A stretch of DNA of 64,000 bases from positions 1 through 64,000 of the forward strand of contig JAJEIO010000057.1 in NCBI GenBank assembly GCA_022827835.1. Reading direction: 5' to 3'. The notes under the pieces are model-generated. The model saw only the letters and a list, made by a program, of their open reading frames with translations. It was not told the origin of the DNA and made no database searches. This document shows positions 18,070-26,460 of the stretch, piece by piece; the first letter of the stretch is position 1; each line of letters opens with the position of its first letter. Made by a program: the position numbers and the translations under genes. Source of the stretch: Candidatus Latescibacterota bacterium. Its GTDB lineage: Bacteria > Latescibacterota > UBA2968 > UBA8231.

Positions 18070-18518
18070 CAAATCACCTCGGCTTGGCCGCCCGCTTTGG
18101 CGATTTTCTCTGCTGCCGCAGCGGAGAATTTGTGCGCCTTGATTGTCAGAGGCTGACTCAGCTCTCCTTCGCCTAGGATTTTCAATAGCCCCGATGGCTT
18201 GGCGATCAATCCGGCAGCAGCCATTTGCTCTGGCCCGACTTCCCCGCTAAGTCCTCGCTCTTCGAGATCCCGCAGATTGACTACCTGATAGGTCGTTTTG
18301 AATTTGTGGTTGGAAAAACCCACCTTGGGGATGTGGCGATACAGCGGCAGCGAACCGCCAGTAAACCCAACGCGATTACCGCGTCTAGCACCGGACCTAG
18401 CCCGCTGACCTTTGTGGCCTTTGCCCGCGGTTTTGCCCGTCCCCGAACCTGGCCCTTGCCCCAACCGCTTGCGGTTCCGCTTAGACCCTGGAGGGCATTT
18501 TATGTTTTCTAGACGCAT
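18069..18518 (-). CDS. rplO: 50S ribosomal protein L15
   Basis: 149 residues. The Gly/Arg/Lys-rich N-terminus (GSGTGKTAGKGHKGQRARSG) and the C-terminal globular domain (ITIKAHKFSAAAAEKI-like ending) match L15, a late-assembling 50S protein. Usual place between rpmD and secY. Confidence 0.97.
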   Translation of the reverse strand: MRLENIKCPPGSKRNRKRLGQGPGSGTGKTAGKGHKGQRARSGARRGNRVGFTGGSLPLYRHIPKVGFSNHKFKTTYQVVNLRDLEERGLSGEVGPEQMAAAGLIAKPSGLLKILGEGELSQPLTIKAHKFSAAAAEKIAKAGGQAEVI

Positions 18519-18531
18519 GGCACACTCTCGC

Positions 18532-18714
18532 TTAATTTGCTACTTCTTCAACTGAAACCAGATGTTTAACTTTGGCGATCATACCCCGGATCTGCGGCGT
18601 GTCGTCGTGGACGACCTGTTGATATAGGCGCTTGATTCCCAAGGCCGCGATCGTCGCCTTTTGACCTTTGGCGCGACCGATGGCACTGCGCCGCTGCGTA
18701 ATGACCAGTTTCAT
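18532..18714 (-). CDS. rpmD: 50S ribosomal protein L30
   Basis: 60 residues (KLVITQRRSAIGRAKGQKAT, LVHD-like and GMIAKVKHLVSVEE), the bacterial short L30. It lies between rpsE and rplO as in other spc operons. Confidence 0.96.
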   Translation of the reverse strand: MKLVITQRRSAIGRAKGQKATIAALGIKRLYQQVVHDDTPQIRGMIAKVKHLVSVEEVAN

Positions 18715-18720
18715 TGGCTG

Positions 18721-19254
18721 TCAATCCCAAGCGCGGAGCGATTCCACCGGCACCCCGCGTTCCCGAGCGATCATCTCGGCACTGCGCAGTTGCGTCAGTG
18801 CTTTGACGGTTGCCTTCACTGAATTCTGCACGTTGTTGGATCCAAGGGATTTAGTCAGAATATCGTGGACGCCGGCCAACTCCAGTACGATGCGGGTGCC
18901 ACCGCTGGCGATGATTCCGGTCCCTGGAGTAGCCGGCTTAAAAAGGACTTTAGCTGCGCCGAAGGCCCCGACGACTTCATGCGGTATGGTCCCATCGGTC
19001 ACCGGGACTTCGAAGACGTTCTTTTTGGCCGCCTCGGCCCCCTTGCGGATGGCCTCGGCGATCTCACCGGCCTTGCCAGCACCAAATCCCACTCGGCCAT
19101 TGCGGTCGCCAACTACGACCATCGCGCTAAAGCTGAAGCGCCGACCGCCCTTGCGCACGTGCGAAACTCGCTTGATGCTGTTTTGGACGACAACTTCGCT
19201 CAGCTCTGTACCGCTGGGATCGGATTTCGCTTTGCTATTATCTGTTTTCGCCAC
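18721..19254 (-). CDS. rpsE: 30S ribosomal protein S5
   Basis: 177 residues. The dsRBD-like N-domain (VSHVRKGGRRFSFSAMVVVGD) and the S5 C-domain (GTGIIASGGTRIVLELAGV, NNVQNSVKATVKAL) are complete. S5 contributes to decoding accuracy. The start is a GTG at 19254. Confidence 0.97.
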   Translation of the reverse strand: MAKTDNSKAKSDPSGTELSEVVVQNSIKRVSHVRKGGRRFSFSAMVVVGDRNGRVGFGAGKAGEIAEAIRKGAEAAKKNVFEVPVTDGTIPHEVVGAFGAAKVLFKPATPGTGIIASGGTRIVLELAGVHDILTKSLGSNNVQNSVKATVKALTQLRSAEMIARERGVPVESLRAWD

Positions 19255-19265
19255 GCCGTTCTCCC

Positions 19266-19640
19266 TTAGAAATTCAAGCCAGCTTCCCGCGCTCCGTCGG
19301 CCACGGCTCTGACTACCCCGTGATAGAGAAATCCGCCGCGGTCAAAGACGACCTGCTCAATGCCTTTTTCGCGCGCCTTAGCAGCGATCATTTTGCCAAC
19401 CTCATGCCCTTGCGCTACGCGACTGTCAAACTGCCGTTCCCTTAGTTCCTGAGCCTGAGTCGAAAGCCCTAAAAGGGAATGACCCGCCACGTCGTCGACT
19501 AGCTGCACCTCGATATGGCGCAAGGAACGATGCACCACCATGCGCGGACGCGTGGGCGTACCGGAGACGATCTTGCGCAGCCGGTGTCGCCGCCGCTGAC
19601 GCCGCTGGCGATTCTCTACCAAGTGTTTTTTGTCTTTCAT
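19266..19640 (-). CDS. rplR: 50S ribosomal protein L18
   Basis: 124 residues (RRQRRRHRLRKIVSGTPTRPR, RSLRHIEVQLVDD, VFDRGGFLYHGVVRAVADGAREAGL). L18 binds 5S rRNA with L5. Its ATG overlaps the rplF stop (TAATG). Confidence 0.97.
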   Translation of the reverse strand: MKDKKHLVENRQRRQRRRHRLRKIVSGTPTRPRMVVHRSLRHIEVQLVDDVAGHSLLGLSTQAQELRERQFDSRVAQGHEVGKMIAAKAREKGIEQVVFDRGGFLYHGVVRAVADGAREAGLNF

Positions 19641-20197
19641 TAGCCTACGGCCGCCTTGCCCTGTTTCCAGTGAATGGTCTCGTTCTCATAGCGAATCCCC
19701 TTGCCCTTATAGGGCTCCGGGCGACGTTTGAAGCGGATATCGGCGGCCACCTGACCCACGAGCTGCTTGTCGATGCCCCTGACGACGATGCGGGCTTGTG
19801 CCCCACCCGCACCTGGGGACACTTCGACTTGGATCTCCTCGGGCACCTCGTAGATCGCTGGATGCGAATAACCTACGTGGAGTACAAGTTGTTTGCCTTG
19901 GACCTCAGCCCGGTACCCTACGCCGAATAGATCCAAGTTCTTGAAAAAACCCTCGGAGACTCCTTCGATCGCGTTGGCGATCAAGGTTCGGGTCAATCCA
20001 TGTAGGGAGCGAGCCTGTTTGCTTTCGCTTTTCCGCGTCACCGTTAAAACGCTGTCTTGCTGAGCCACAGCGAGGTACTCAGCGACAAACGGCACCTGTA
20101 ACTGGCCTCTTGGCCCTTTTACGGAGACCTTGGCAGGAGCCAACGCGACTTCAACACCCTGCGGTAGGGGAAGGGATTTGTTGCCTATACGCGACAA
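19640..20197 (-). CDS. rplF: 50S ribosomal protein L6
   Basis: 185 residues (SRIGNKSLPLPQGVEV, VKGPRGQL, GVGYRAEVQG, RRPEPYKGKGIRY). L6 lies near the factor-binding site and sarcin-ricin loop. The start is a TTG at 20197. Confidence 0.97.
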   Translation of the reverse strand: MSRIGNKSLPLPQGVEVALAPAKVSVKGPRGQLQVPFVAEYLAVAQQDSVLTVTRKSESKQARSLHGLTRTLIANAIEGVSEGFFKNLDLFGVGYRAEVQGKQLVLHVGYSHPAIYEVPEEIQVEVSPGAGGAQARIVVRGIDKQLVGQVAADIRFKRRPEPYKGKGIRYENETIHWKQGKAAVG

Positions 20198-20222
20198 TCT
20201 AACATTCTCCCAGTGGCTTCAT

Positions 20223-20621
20223 TTACCAGACGCTACAGAGGATTTCGCCACCTACGCCGTTCATCCTCGCTTGTTTATCCGTCATCACTCCCTTAGAGGT
20301 GGAAACGATGGCGATGCCCAGGCCACGGAGCACACGTGGGACATCGGCTTTACTCGCATATTGACGCAACCCGGGCTTACTGATGCGCTCTAGCCCGCGA
20401 ATGATGCTATTGTCATTCTGATCGTAGCGCAGATAGAGCCGCAAAATGCCCTGCTTGCCGTCTTCGATAAAAGCGAAGTTGTCGATAAAACGGGACTCGG
20501 CTAATACGCGGGCCACTTCCCGCTTTAGCTTGGAGGCGGGGACATCAACTCTCGAATGCTTGGCGCTACAGGCGTTGCGAATGCGGGTCAACATATCCGC
20601 TAGGGGATCTGTCATGCTCAT
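20223..20621 (-). CDS. rpsH: 30S ribosomal protein S8
   Basis: 132 residues (TDPLADMLTRIRNACSAKH, ISKPGLRQY, GLGIAIVSTSKGVMTDKQAR). S8 organises the central 16S domain and in some bacteria autoregulates the spc operon. ATG 20621 has GGAG about 8 nt upstream. Confidence 0.97.
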   Translation of the reverse strand: MSMTDPLADMLTRIRNACSAKHSRVDVPASKLKREVARVLAESRFIDNFAFIEDGKQGILRLYLRYDQNDNSIIRGLERISKPGLRQYASKADVPRVLRGLGIAIVSTSKGVMTDKQARMNGVGGEILCSVW

Positions 20622-20639
20622 ATTGATTTCTCCAACCTA

Positions 20640-20825
20640 CTACCAACTCGCCTTGCTAACACCCGGAATCTCGCCCTTGAGGGCCAACTCGCGAAAACAG
20701 ATGCGGCACAGTCCGAATTTGCGATATACTGCACGCGGACGTCCACAGCGGTGGCAACGGGTATAGGCTCGCGAGGAAAACTTGGGTTTGCGCTGCGCTT
20801 TGGCTATCAAGCATTTTTTTGGCAT
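20640..20825 (-). CDS. rpsN: 30S ribosomal protein S14 (zinc-binding, type Z)
   Basis: 61 residues from ATG 20825 (MPKKCLIAKAQRKPKFSSRA). CHRC and CRIC form the zinc site of the short S14 (also called S14 type Z). The longer upstream frame overlaps rplE and was rejected. Confidence 0.96.
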   Translation of the reverse strand: MPKKCLIAKAQRKPKFSSRAYTRCHRCGRPRAVYRKFGLCRICFRELALKGEIPGVSKASW

Positions 20826-20844
20826 TAGCAGGTTCTTTCCGACT

Positions 20845-21390
20845 CTATTGACTGAAGGGCATGCCCAGCAACTGGAGTAACTCTCGACCTTCCTCATCGC
20901 TTTTGGCCGAGGTGACAATGGTGATATTCATGCCTCGGACTTGGTTGATCATATCGTAGTTGATCTCTGGGAATATGATCTGTTCCTTGATGCCTAGATT
21001 GTAGTTGCCTCGTCCGTCGAAGCTTCTAGGAGAAACCCCGCGAAAATCTCGCACCTGCGGTAAGGCGAAACTGATCAAGCGGTCGAGAAAATCGTACATG
21101 CGTCCCCCCCGCAAGGTGACCATGCAGCCGACTGGCATACCGACGCGCAACTTGAAGTTCGAGATCGCCTTCTTGGCGTGGCGAATGGCGGGCTTTTGAC
21201 CAGTGATCGCCGTCAATTCGGATACCGCACCTTCGAGCACCTTAGGCTCCTGAACTGCCTCACCGACACCCATATTGACGATGACCTTCTGCAGGCACGG
21301 TACCTGCATGTTGTTTTTAAATGAGAAGCGGGACTTGAGCTGAGGCAGCACCTCTTCTCGGTAATGTTTTTTGAGTCTGGCTTCGTACAT
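20845..21390 (-). CDS. rplE: 50S ribosomal protein L5
   Basis: 181 residues (LQKVIVNMGVGEA, AISNFKLRVGMPVGCMVTLRG, GRGNYNLGIKEQIIFPEI). L5 binds 5S rRNA and contacts the P-site tRNA. Normal spc order. Confidence 0.97.
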   Translation of the reverse strand: MYEARLKKHYREEVLPQLKSRFSFKNNMQVPCLQKVIVNMGVGEAVQEPKVLEGAVSELTAITGQKPAIRHAKKAISNFKLRVGMPVGCMVTLRGGRMYDFLDRLISFALPQVRDFRGVSPRSFDGRGNYNLGIKEQIIFPEINYDMINQVRGMNITIVTSAKSDEEGRELLQLLGMPFSQ

Positions 21391-21393
21391 GGC

Positions 21394-21711
21394 TTATTCT
21401 GGATCAATCATTTCGCCGCTGCGCACAGAGACGCGCACGCATTTGCCATTGTCCAATTTCTTGTGACCGATGCGAGTTGGTAAGTCAGTCTTGGGGCAAA
21501 CGATCATGACATTGGAAACGTGAATGGGTGCCTCGCGCTCAACGATACCCCCTTGAGGATCACGCGATGTGGGGCGGGTGTGGTGTTTGCGCATATTCAC
21601 GCCTTCGACGATGACCCGCCTCCGATCCTTAAACACACTAAGTACCGTCGAGCGCCGTCCTTTGTCGTTGCCGCTTATGACCTGTATTGTATCGCCTTTG
21701 CGAATGTCCAT
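21394..21711 (-). CDS. rplX: 50S ribosomal protein L24
   Basis: 105 residues. The KOW motif (IRKGDTIQVISGNDKGRRST) and GVNMRKHHTRP are clear. L24 is an early 50S assembly initiator. 3 bp before rplE. Confidence 0.97.
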   Translation of the reverse strand: MDIRKGDTIQVISGNDKGRRSTVLSVFKDRRRVIVEGVNMRKHHTRPTSRDPQGGIVEREAPIHVSNVMIVCPKTDLPTRIGHKKLDNGKCVRVSVRSGEMIDPE

Positions 21712-21722
21712 TGCGCTCTTCC

Positions 21723-22091
21723 TCAGACTACCTCGGGTGCCAGCGATACAATGCGCATGTATTGCTTTTCGCGCAGTTCGCGAGCCACAGGCCCAAATAT
21801 GCGAGTACCTGTTGGCTCTTTGTCGTCGTTGACCAATACAGCGGCGTTGTCATCAAAGCGAATATAAGAGCCATCGGGACGGCGATATTCCTTCTTGGTC
21901 CGCACGACTACGGCCTTGACCACTTGCCCTTCCTCTAAAGGCCCGTTCGGCGCTACACCGTGAACGGCGACTACGATCAGATCGCCAATACTGGCATAGC
22001 GCTTGCGAGAGCCGCCGAGTACGCGAATGCAGCGACCTGTGCGGGCCCCGGCGTTATCTGCCATTTTGACTACGCTGTATTCCCGAATCAT
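21723..22091 (-). CDS. rplN: 50S ribosomal protein L14
   Basis: 122 residues (VKMADNAGARTGRCIRVLGG, ALVNDDKEPTGTRIFGPVAREL). L14 forms an intersubunit bridge and is the docking site of RsfS. Normal order. Confidence 0.97.
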   Translation of the reverse strand: MIREYSVVKMADNAGARTGRCIRVLGGSRKRYASIGDLIVVAVHGVAPNGPLEEGQVVKAVVVRTKKEYRRPDGSYIRFDDNAAVLVNDDKEPTGTRIFGPVARELREKQYMRIVSLAPEVV

Positions 22092-22113
22092 TTTGGTTCC
22101 TAAAAGCCTAAAT

Positions 22114-22371
22114 TTACTGCCGCTCTAATATATCAACGAGCCGCCAACGCTTGGTTTTGCTCATGGGGCGGCATTCCTCAATGCGCACGAGATCGCCAAC
22201 CTGCGACTCTTCTCGCTCGTCGTGGGCGACGAATTTGGCGGTGCGGCGGATGATCCGGCCATACAGGGCATGCGGAATGCGCTGTTCGACCGCCACGATC
22301 CGCGTCTTAGTGTTGTTGGCCTTGAGCACTCGGCCTTCGGCCTGACGCCGGTACCTCTTTTCTTTAACCAT
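22114..22371 (-). CDS. rpsQ: 30S ribosomal protein S17
   Basis: 85 residues from ATG 22371 (VKEKRYRRQAEGRVL). The OB-fold signature is present (RRTAKFVAHDE, GDLVRIEECRPMSKTKRW). An upstream extension overlaps rpmC and was rejected. Confidence 0.96.
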   Translation of the reverse strand: MVKEKRYRRQAEGRVLKANNTKTRIVAVEQRIPHALYGRIIRRTAKFVAHDEREESQVGDLVRIEECRPMSKTKRWRLVDILERQ

Positions 22372-22378
22372 CTGCCAC

Positions 22379-22594
22379 CTACTTCCCGCCGGCCAAGGAG
22401 CGAATGCCGAGTGCGTGCTCTTTGAGCACGGTATGCGCCTTGGCAATATCGCGCCGCACTTGCCGCAACCGAATGGGACTAGTCAACTGGCCGGCTACGT
22501 GCTGAAAACGCAGATTGAAGAATTCCTCGTGCAGTTCTTCCAACCTGTTTTGCACTTCCTCTGAACTCATCTCGCGTAATTCGCTGACCTTCAT
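22379..22594 (-). CDS. rpmC: 50S ribosomal protein L29
   Basis: 71 residues from ATG 22594 (KVSELREMSSEEVQNRLEEL), ending with the helix RQVRRDIAKAHTVL. L29 lies at the exit tunnel beside L23 and helps bind trigger factor and SRP. Confidence 0.96.
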   Translation of the reverse strand: MKVSELREMSSEEVQNRLEELHEEFFNLRFQHVAGQLTSPIRLRQVRRDIAKAHTVLKEHALGIRSLAGGK

Positions 22595-22598
22595 AACC

Positions 22599-23006
22599 TC
22601 ATACTCGTTTGACGACCTTGGTCTTGATGGGCAGTTTGTGGCCAGCACGGCGGAATGCCTCGCGGGCCGTGTCTTCGGGCACCCCAGAAAGCTCGACCAT
22701 CACCCGCCCAGGTTTGACCACCGCAACCCATCCCTCGGGCGGCCCCTTGCCTTTACCCATGCGGGTTTCGGCCGGTTTTTTAGTGATCGGTTTGTCGGGA
22801 AAAATGCGGATCCACATCTTGCCCGTACGGCTCATTGCCCGACTAATCGCCACGCGCATAGCCTCGATCTGGCGGCTGGTAATCCAACAAGGCTCAAGGG
22901 CTTTGAGGCCGTATTCGCCGAAGGAGACCATGTCCCCTCCTTTGGTTTGGCCGCGCATGCGGCCTCGCGCCTGCTTCCTCCACTTGGACTTCTTGGGCAT
23001 CAACAT
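22599..23006 (-). CDS. rplP: 50S ribosomal protein L16
   Basis: 135 residues starting MLMPKKSKWRKQARGRMRG (normal L16 start). GRMGKGKG-like and PEGWVAVVKPGRVMVEL motifs present. L16 is needed for A-site function in the 50S. Confidence 0.97.
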   Translation of the reverse strand: MLMPKKSKWRKQARGRMRGQTKGGDMVSFGEYGLKALEPCWITSRQIEAMRVAISRAMSRTGKMWIRIFPDKPITKKPAETRMGKGKGPPEGWVAVVKPGRVMVELSGVPEDTAREAFRRAGHKLPIKTKVVKRV

Positions 23007-23024
23007 AAGAGAGCCTCGCTGTAA

Positions 23025-23681
23025 TCAGACCGCCTGAGCGGCCCCTTCTCCTTCGGCCATAACTTCGCCGTGACAAATCCAAACTTTTACACCCACAGTC
23101 CCCGATACAGTATAAGCCGTTGCCATGGCGTAGTCGATATCAGCGCGCAGCGTGTGCAACGGGACCCGACCGGCTGGCTCGGAACGCTCGCGCCGACCCA
23201 TCTCCGAACCACCGATGCGCCCGGAACAGACGATGCGGATACCCTCAGCCCCCATGCGCATCGACGAGGCTACAGACTTCTTCATGGCCCGGCGAAAGGA
23301 AACGCGTTGTTCTAGCTGGCGGGCCAGATTGTCGGCCACTAGCTGAGCATCTAGTTCGGGCTTCTTGATCTCTTGGATATTGAGAGAAACATCCTTGCTG
23401 GTCAACGCCTTGAGTTCGTCGCGAATTTTATCGACTTCGGCCCCACGACGACCAATGGCAATACCAGGACGCGCTGTATGCACTTCAACAGTAACTCGCT
23501 TGGGCTGGCGTTCGATATTAATCTGAGATACGCCAGCTCGCTGTAGGCGCTGACGCACGTAGCGCCGCAACATCAGGTCTTCCTTGAGCAACTCGGAAAA
23601 ATCTTTTTCGGCGAACCAATTTGAACGCCAAGGTTTGATGACCCCGAGACGGAAGCCGTATGGATGTGTTTTCTGACCCAA
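23025..23681 (-). CDS. rpsC: 30S ribosomal protein S3
   Basis: 218 residues (GQKTHPYGFRLGVIKPWRS; KH domain PGIAIGRRGAEVDKIRDELK; C-domain GRIGGSEMGRRE). S3 lines the mRNA entry channel. The start is a TTG at 23681 with a G-rich site (AAGGGGG) just upstream. Confidence 0.97.
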   Translation of the reverse strand: MGQKTHPYGFRLGVIKPWRSNWFAEKDFSELLKEDLMLRRYVRQRLQRAGVSQINIERQPKRVTVEVHTARPGIAIGRRGAEVDKIRDELKALTSKDVSLNIQEIKKPELDAQLVADNLARQLEQRVSFRRAMKKSVASSMRMGAEGIRIVCSGRIGGSEMGRRERSEPAGRVPLHTLRADIDYAMATAYTVSGTVGVKVWICHGEVMAEGEGAAQAV

Positions 23682-23691
23682 AGTATCCCCC

Positions 23692-24039
23692 TTAATTGAC
23701 CTCGTCGCTGACGACGACCGTGAGATTGCAGTGGCGCTTGCGAATGCGATCGGCTGAGCCTCGGGCTCGCGGACGAATGCGCTTGAGATCGCGTCCTTCG
23801 TCGGCGAAGACGCGCGTTACGTAGAGATCATCGGCGTCGACCGGATTTTCCTCGTCTTGATTGATCCCATTCGATATGGCCGAACGCAGGGTCTTTTCGA
23901 CTAGCTTGGCCACTGGGCGAGGCGAGAACCGGAGAATGGTAAGCGCCTCATCGACCGGCTTGCCGCGAATCAGGTCGATGAGCTGGCGCACTTTAGTGGT
24001 CGGTACGCCAATTTGTTTTAGGACGGCTTGGGCTTCCAT
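23692..24039 (-). CDS. rplV: 50S ribosomal protein L22
   Basis: 115 residues (TTKVRQLIDLIRGKPVDEAL; tip-loop region DEGRDLKRIRPRARGSADRIRK). L22 reaches into the exit tunnel. The loop is normal, giving no sign of macrolide-resistance changes. Confidence 0.97.
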   Translation of the reverse strand: MEAQAVLKQIGVPTTKVRQLIDLIRGKPVDEALTILRFSPRPVAKLVEKTLRSAISNGINQDEENPVDADDLYVTRVFADEGRDLKRIRPRARGSADRIRKRHCNLTVVVSDEVN

Positions 24040-24040
24040 G

Positions 24041-24328
24041 CTATTGAATCCTCGTGCCGCGCTCGGTCAACCGGCCTCCGTGACCGCGAAAAGTGCGGGT
24101 CGGAGCAAACTCGCCGAGCTTGTGCCCGACCATGTTCTCTGTGATGTACACCGGAATGAATTTATTACCGTTGTAAACGGCTAGCGTATGGCCGACGAAG
24201 TCGGGCGTAATGGTCGAGCGCCGCGACCAAGTCCGCACGACTTGCTTGTCGCCCGTGCGATTGAGGTGTTCGACCTTTTTAGCTAAATGCCCGTCAACAA
24301 AAGGGCCTTTTTTGATTGATCTTGGCAT
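24041..24328 (-). CDS. rpsS: 30S ribosomal protein S19
   Basis: 95 residues (RSIKKGPFVDGHLAKKVEHL, TWSRRSTITPDFVGHTLAVYNG, GEFAPTRTFRGHGG). S19 lies in the 30S head with S13. 1 bp before rplV. Confidence 0.97.
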   Translation of the reverse strand: MPRSIKKGPFVDGHLAKKVEHLNRTGDKQVVRTWSRRSTITPDFVGHTLAVYNGNKFIPVYITENMVGHKLGEFAPTRTFRGHGGRLTERGTRIQ

Positions 24329-24337
24329 AATCTCTCG

Positions 24338-25171
24338 CTACTTCGCGTTGCGCCGACGTATAATCCACTGATTGCTTTGATTTTTGCGCTTGCGCGTCTT
24401 GTAGCCCTTGGTGGGCTTACCCCAAGGGGTGACCGGGTGCCGTCCACCTGATGATCGGCCTTCACCCCCCCCATGCGGATGGTCAACCGGATTCATAACT
24501 ACGCCTCGCACCTTGGGTCTGCGCCCCAACCAACGGGAGCGACCAGCTTTGCCAATTACAATATTGGCGTGTTCTATATTGCCCACCTGCCCCAAGGTGG
24601 CCATGCACTGGACGGGTACTTCGCGATTCTCCCCGGAAGGGAGACGCAGTTGCGCCCGCCCCCCCTCGCGACCAAGAAGTTGCACTTCAGCGCCCGCGCT
24701 GCGCGCTAGCTGCCCCCCGCGGCCGGGATTGAGTTCGACATTGTGAACCGTTGCTCCCAAAGGAATATTGGCCAACGGCAGGGCGTTGCCGACCCGAATT
24801 GGAGCATCCGGACCAGCGGAGATCTCGGCCCCAACCTTCAGGCCCAAAGGCGCGAGAATATAGCGCTTGTCTCCATCGGCATAGACAACCAGAGCAATAA
24901 ACGCCGAACGGTTGGGATCGTATTCAATCGCGGCGACCCGACCCGGCACACCAAGCTTGGTGCGCTTGAAGTCGATGACGCGATAGCGCCGCTTATGCCC
25001 CCCTCCGCGCCGACGCATGGTCATGCGGCCCTGATTGTTGCGCCCGCCCGATTTGCTAACAGCCGCAGCAAGTAACGACTTCTCGGGCTTGCTGCGCGTC
25101 AGTTCCTCAAAGGAATTGACCGTCTTGTAGCGCAGCGTCGGAGTTGTGGGGCGGAATTTCTTGACTGCCAT
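24338..25171 (-). CDS. rplB: 50S ribosomal protein L2
   Basis: 277 residues (GRMTMRRRGGGHKRRYRVIDF; MNPVDHPHGGGEGR; C-terminal GYKTRKRKN). L2 is needed for subunit association and peptidyl transfer; the conserved GGGEGR loop and the preceding His are intact. Confidence 0.98.
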   Translation of the reverse strand: MAVKKFRPTTPTLRYKTVNSFEELTRSKPEKSLLAAAVSKSGGRNNQGRMTMRRRGGGHKRRYRVIDFKRTKLGVPGRVAAIEYDPNRSAFIALVVYADGDKRYILAPLGLKVGAEISAGPDAPIRVGNALPLANIPLGATVHNVELNPGRGGQLARSAGAEVQLLGREGGRAQLRLPSGENREVPVQCMATLGQVGNIEHANIVIGKAGRSRWLGRRPKVRGVVMNPVDHPHGGGEGRSSGGRHPVTPWGKPTKGYKTRKRKNQSNQWIIRRRNAK

Positions 25172-25187
25172 CTCAAGTCCAGTTTAG

Positions 25188-25472
25188 CTAGGTATTTTCT
25201 GCAAATTCAATGGTGTCGCCGGCCTTAAGAGTCACGTAAGCCTTTTTCCAACCTGCACGTCGCCCCAAGTACATTCCTTGCCGCTTGGGCTTGCTGGGGA
25301 CTTTGATGGTGCGGACGGATTCAACCTTAACCGAAAAAATGGATTCTACTGCCTGACGGATCTGGAGTTTGTTGGCCTTGGGATGGACGCGAAAGGCGTA
25401 TTTGTTGCCCTCGCGCAACATGGAGGCTTTTTCAGTAATCACCGGCTTTTGAATAATCGCTCGCGGATTCAT
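25188..25472 (-). CDS. rplW: 50S ribosomal protein L23
   Basis: 94 residues from ATG 25472 (NPRAIIQKPVITEKASML), with AAGGGG about 9 nt upstream and just after the rplD stop. A GTG 21 nt upstream is in frame but would overlap rplD. L23 is the trigger factor and SRP dock at the exit tunnel. Confidence 0.96.
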   Translation of the reverse strand: MNPRAIIQKPVITEKASMLREGNKYAFRVHPKANKLQIRQAVESIFSVKVESVRTIKVPSKPKRQGMYLGRRAGWKKAYVTLKAGDTIEFAENT

Positions 25473-25476
25473 TTTC

Positions 25477-26115
25477 TCAGCCCCTTTGGCCACGGTTTTC
25501 TACGAGTCGGTCAAAGGCTTGGCGCGTAAATAAAACCACGTCTGCCGCCAGCAAATCATACGTAGATAGCGCCCCTAGATGAGCCATTTTCACCTTGGGC
25601 AGATTGCGGCTCGATTTGATCAATACTGGGGAACTTTCCAAAGTAATGAATAGAACCTTCTGGTCTTTGAGGCCGCACGCTTCAATAACTTTCTGAAAGG
25701 AACGGGTACTGGGAGCGGGAAAGTCGAATTCAGTGACGATCTTGACCTGCCCTTCCGTACCTTTGAGCGTGAGTGCCGAGCGAAATGCCAAGCGCTTGAG
25801 GGACTTGGGCAGCTTGGAAGAATAAGAACGGGGGCGGGGACCAAAGGCCACGCCACCACCGCGCACTAAAGGCGAGCGCAGTGAACCCCGACGCGCCCAA
25901 CCCGTACCTTTCTGGCGGTGGTGCTTCTTACTCGTACGGGCTATTTCAGAGCGGGTCTTAGCCGAGGCCGTCCCCTGCCGCTGATTCGCTCGGGTGGCTA
26001 CAACCGCTCGGTAGAGGGCGTACTCCGAAACCTCAATGCCGAACAAATCCTCGGGCAATTCCACTGAGTCGTTTGCTTGCCCTTCGCTGTTTAGCACTTC
26101 TACCTGCACGCCCAT
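25477..26115 (-). CDS. rplD: 50S ribosomal protein L4
   Basis: 212 residues (RQGTASAKTRSEI, KKHHRQKGTGWARRGSLRSP, FGPRPRSYSSKLPKSL). The tunnel loop is intact. L4 represses the S10 operon in gamma-proteobacteria. It follows rpsJ by only 7 bp; rplC, normally between the two, is absent. Confidence 0.97.
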   Translation of the reverse strand: MGVQVEVLNSEGQANDSVELPEDLFGIEVSEYALYRAVVATRANQRQGTASAKTRSEIARTSKKHHRQKGTGWARRGSLRSPLVRGGGVAFGPRPRSYSSKLPKSLKRLAFRSALTLKGTEGQVKIVTEFDFPAPSTRSFQKVIEACGLKDQKVLFITLESSPVLIKSSRNLPKVKMAHLGALSTYDLLAADVVLFTRQAFDRLVENRGQRG

Positions 26116-26122
26116 GATCCAA

Positions 26123-26431
26123 TCAAACCTTTATGTCGATGCCGATGCCCGCCGGCAGATCGAGCTTCATCAGCGCGTCCACGGTTTGCGGCGTTGAATC
26201 GTAAATGTCGATGAGCCGCTTGTGGATGCGTGTCTCGAACTGTTCGCGCGATTTTTTGTCCACGTGTGGAGATCTCAGCACGGTGTACACCGTGCGAGCC
26301 GTCGGCAGTGGCACCGGGCCGGCGATGCGGGCCCCGCTGCGCTTGACCGTCTGGACGATCTCGTCCACGGATTTGTCCAACGCCATGTGGTCGTAGGCTT
26401 TGAGGCGAATGCGTATTCTATCAACTGCCAC
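26123..26431 (-). CDS. rpsJ: 30S ribosomal protein S10
   Basis: 102 residues (IRIRLKAYDHMALDKSV, GPVPLPTARTVYTVLRSPHVDKKSREQFE, LDLPAGIGIDIKV). It is a 30S head protein and, with NusB, part of antitermination complexes. The start is a GTG at 26431. Directly followed by rplD rather than rplC. Confidence 0.98.
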   Translation of the reverse strand: MAVDRIRIRLKAYDHMALDKSVDEIVQTVKRSGARIAGPVPLPTARTVYTVLRSPHVDKKSREQFETRIHKRLIDIYDSTPQTVDALMKLDLPAGIGIDIKV

Positions 26432-26460
26432 TGGCTCGCATCTCCCTAACGCGGCTTTTC

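Noticed and set aside
20823..20918. Longer start for rpsN
   Set aside because: The extension overlaps rplE and lacks S14 similarity; the 61-residue type Z protein is complete.
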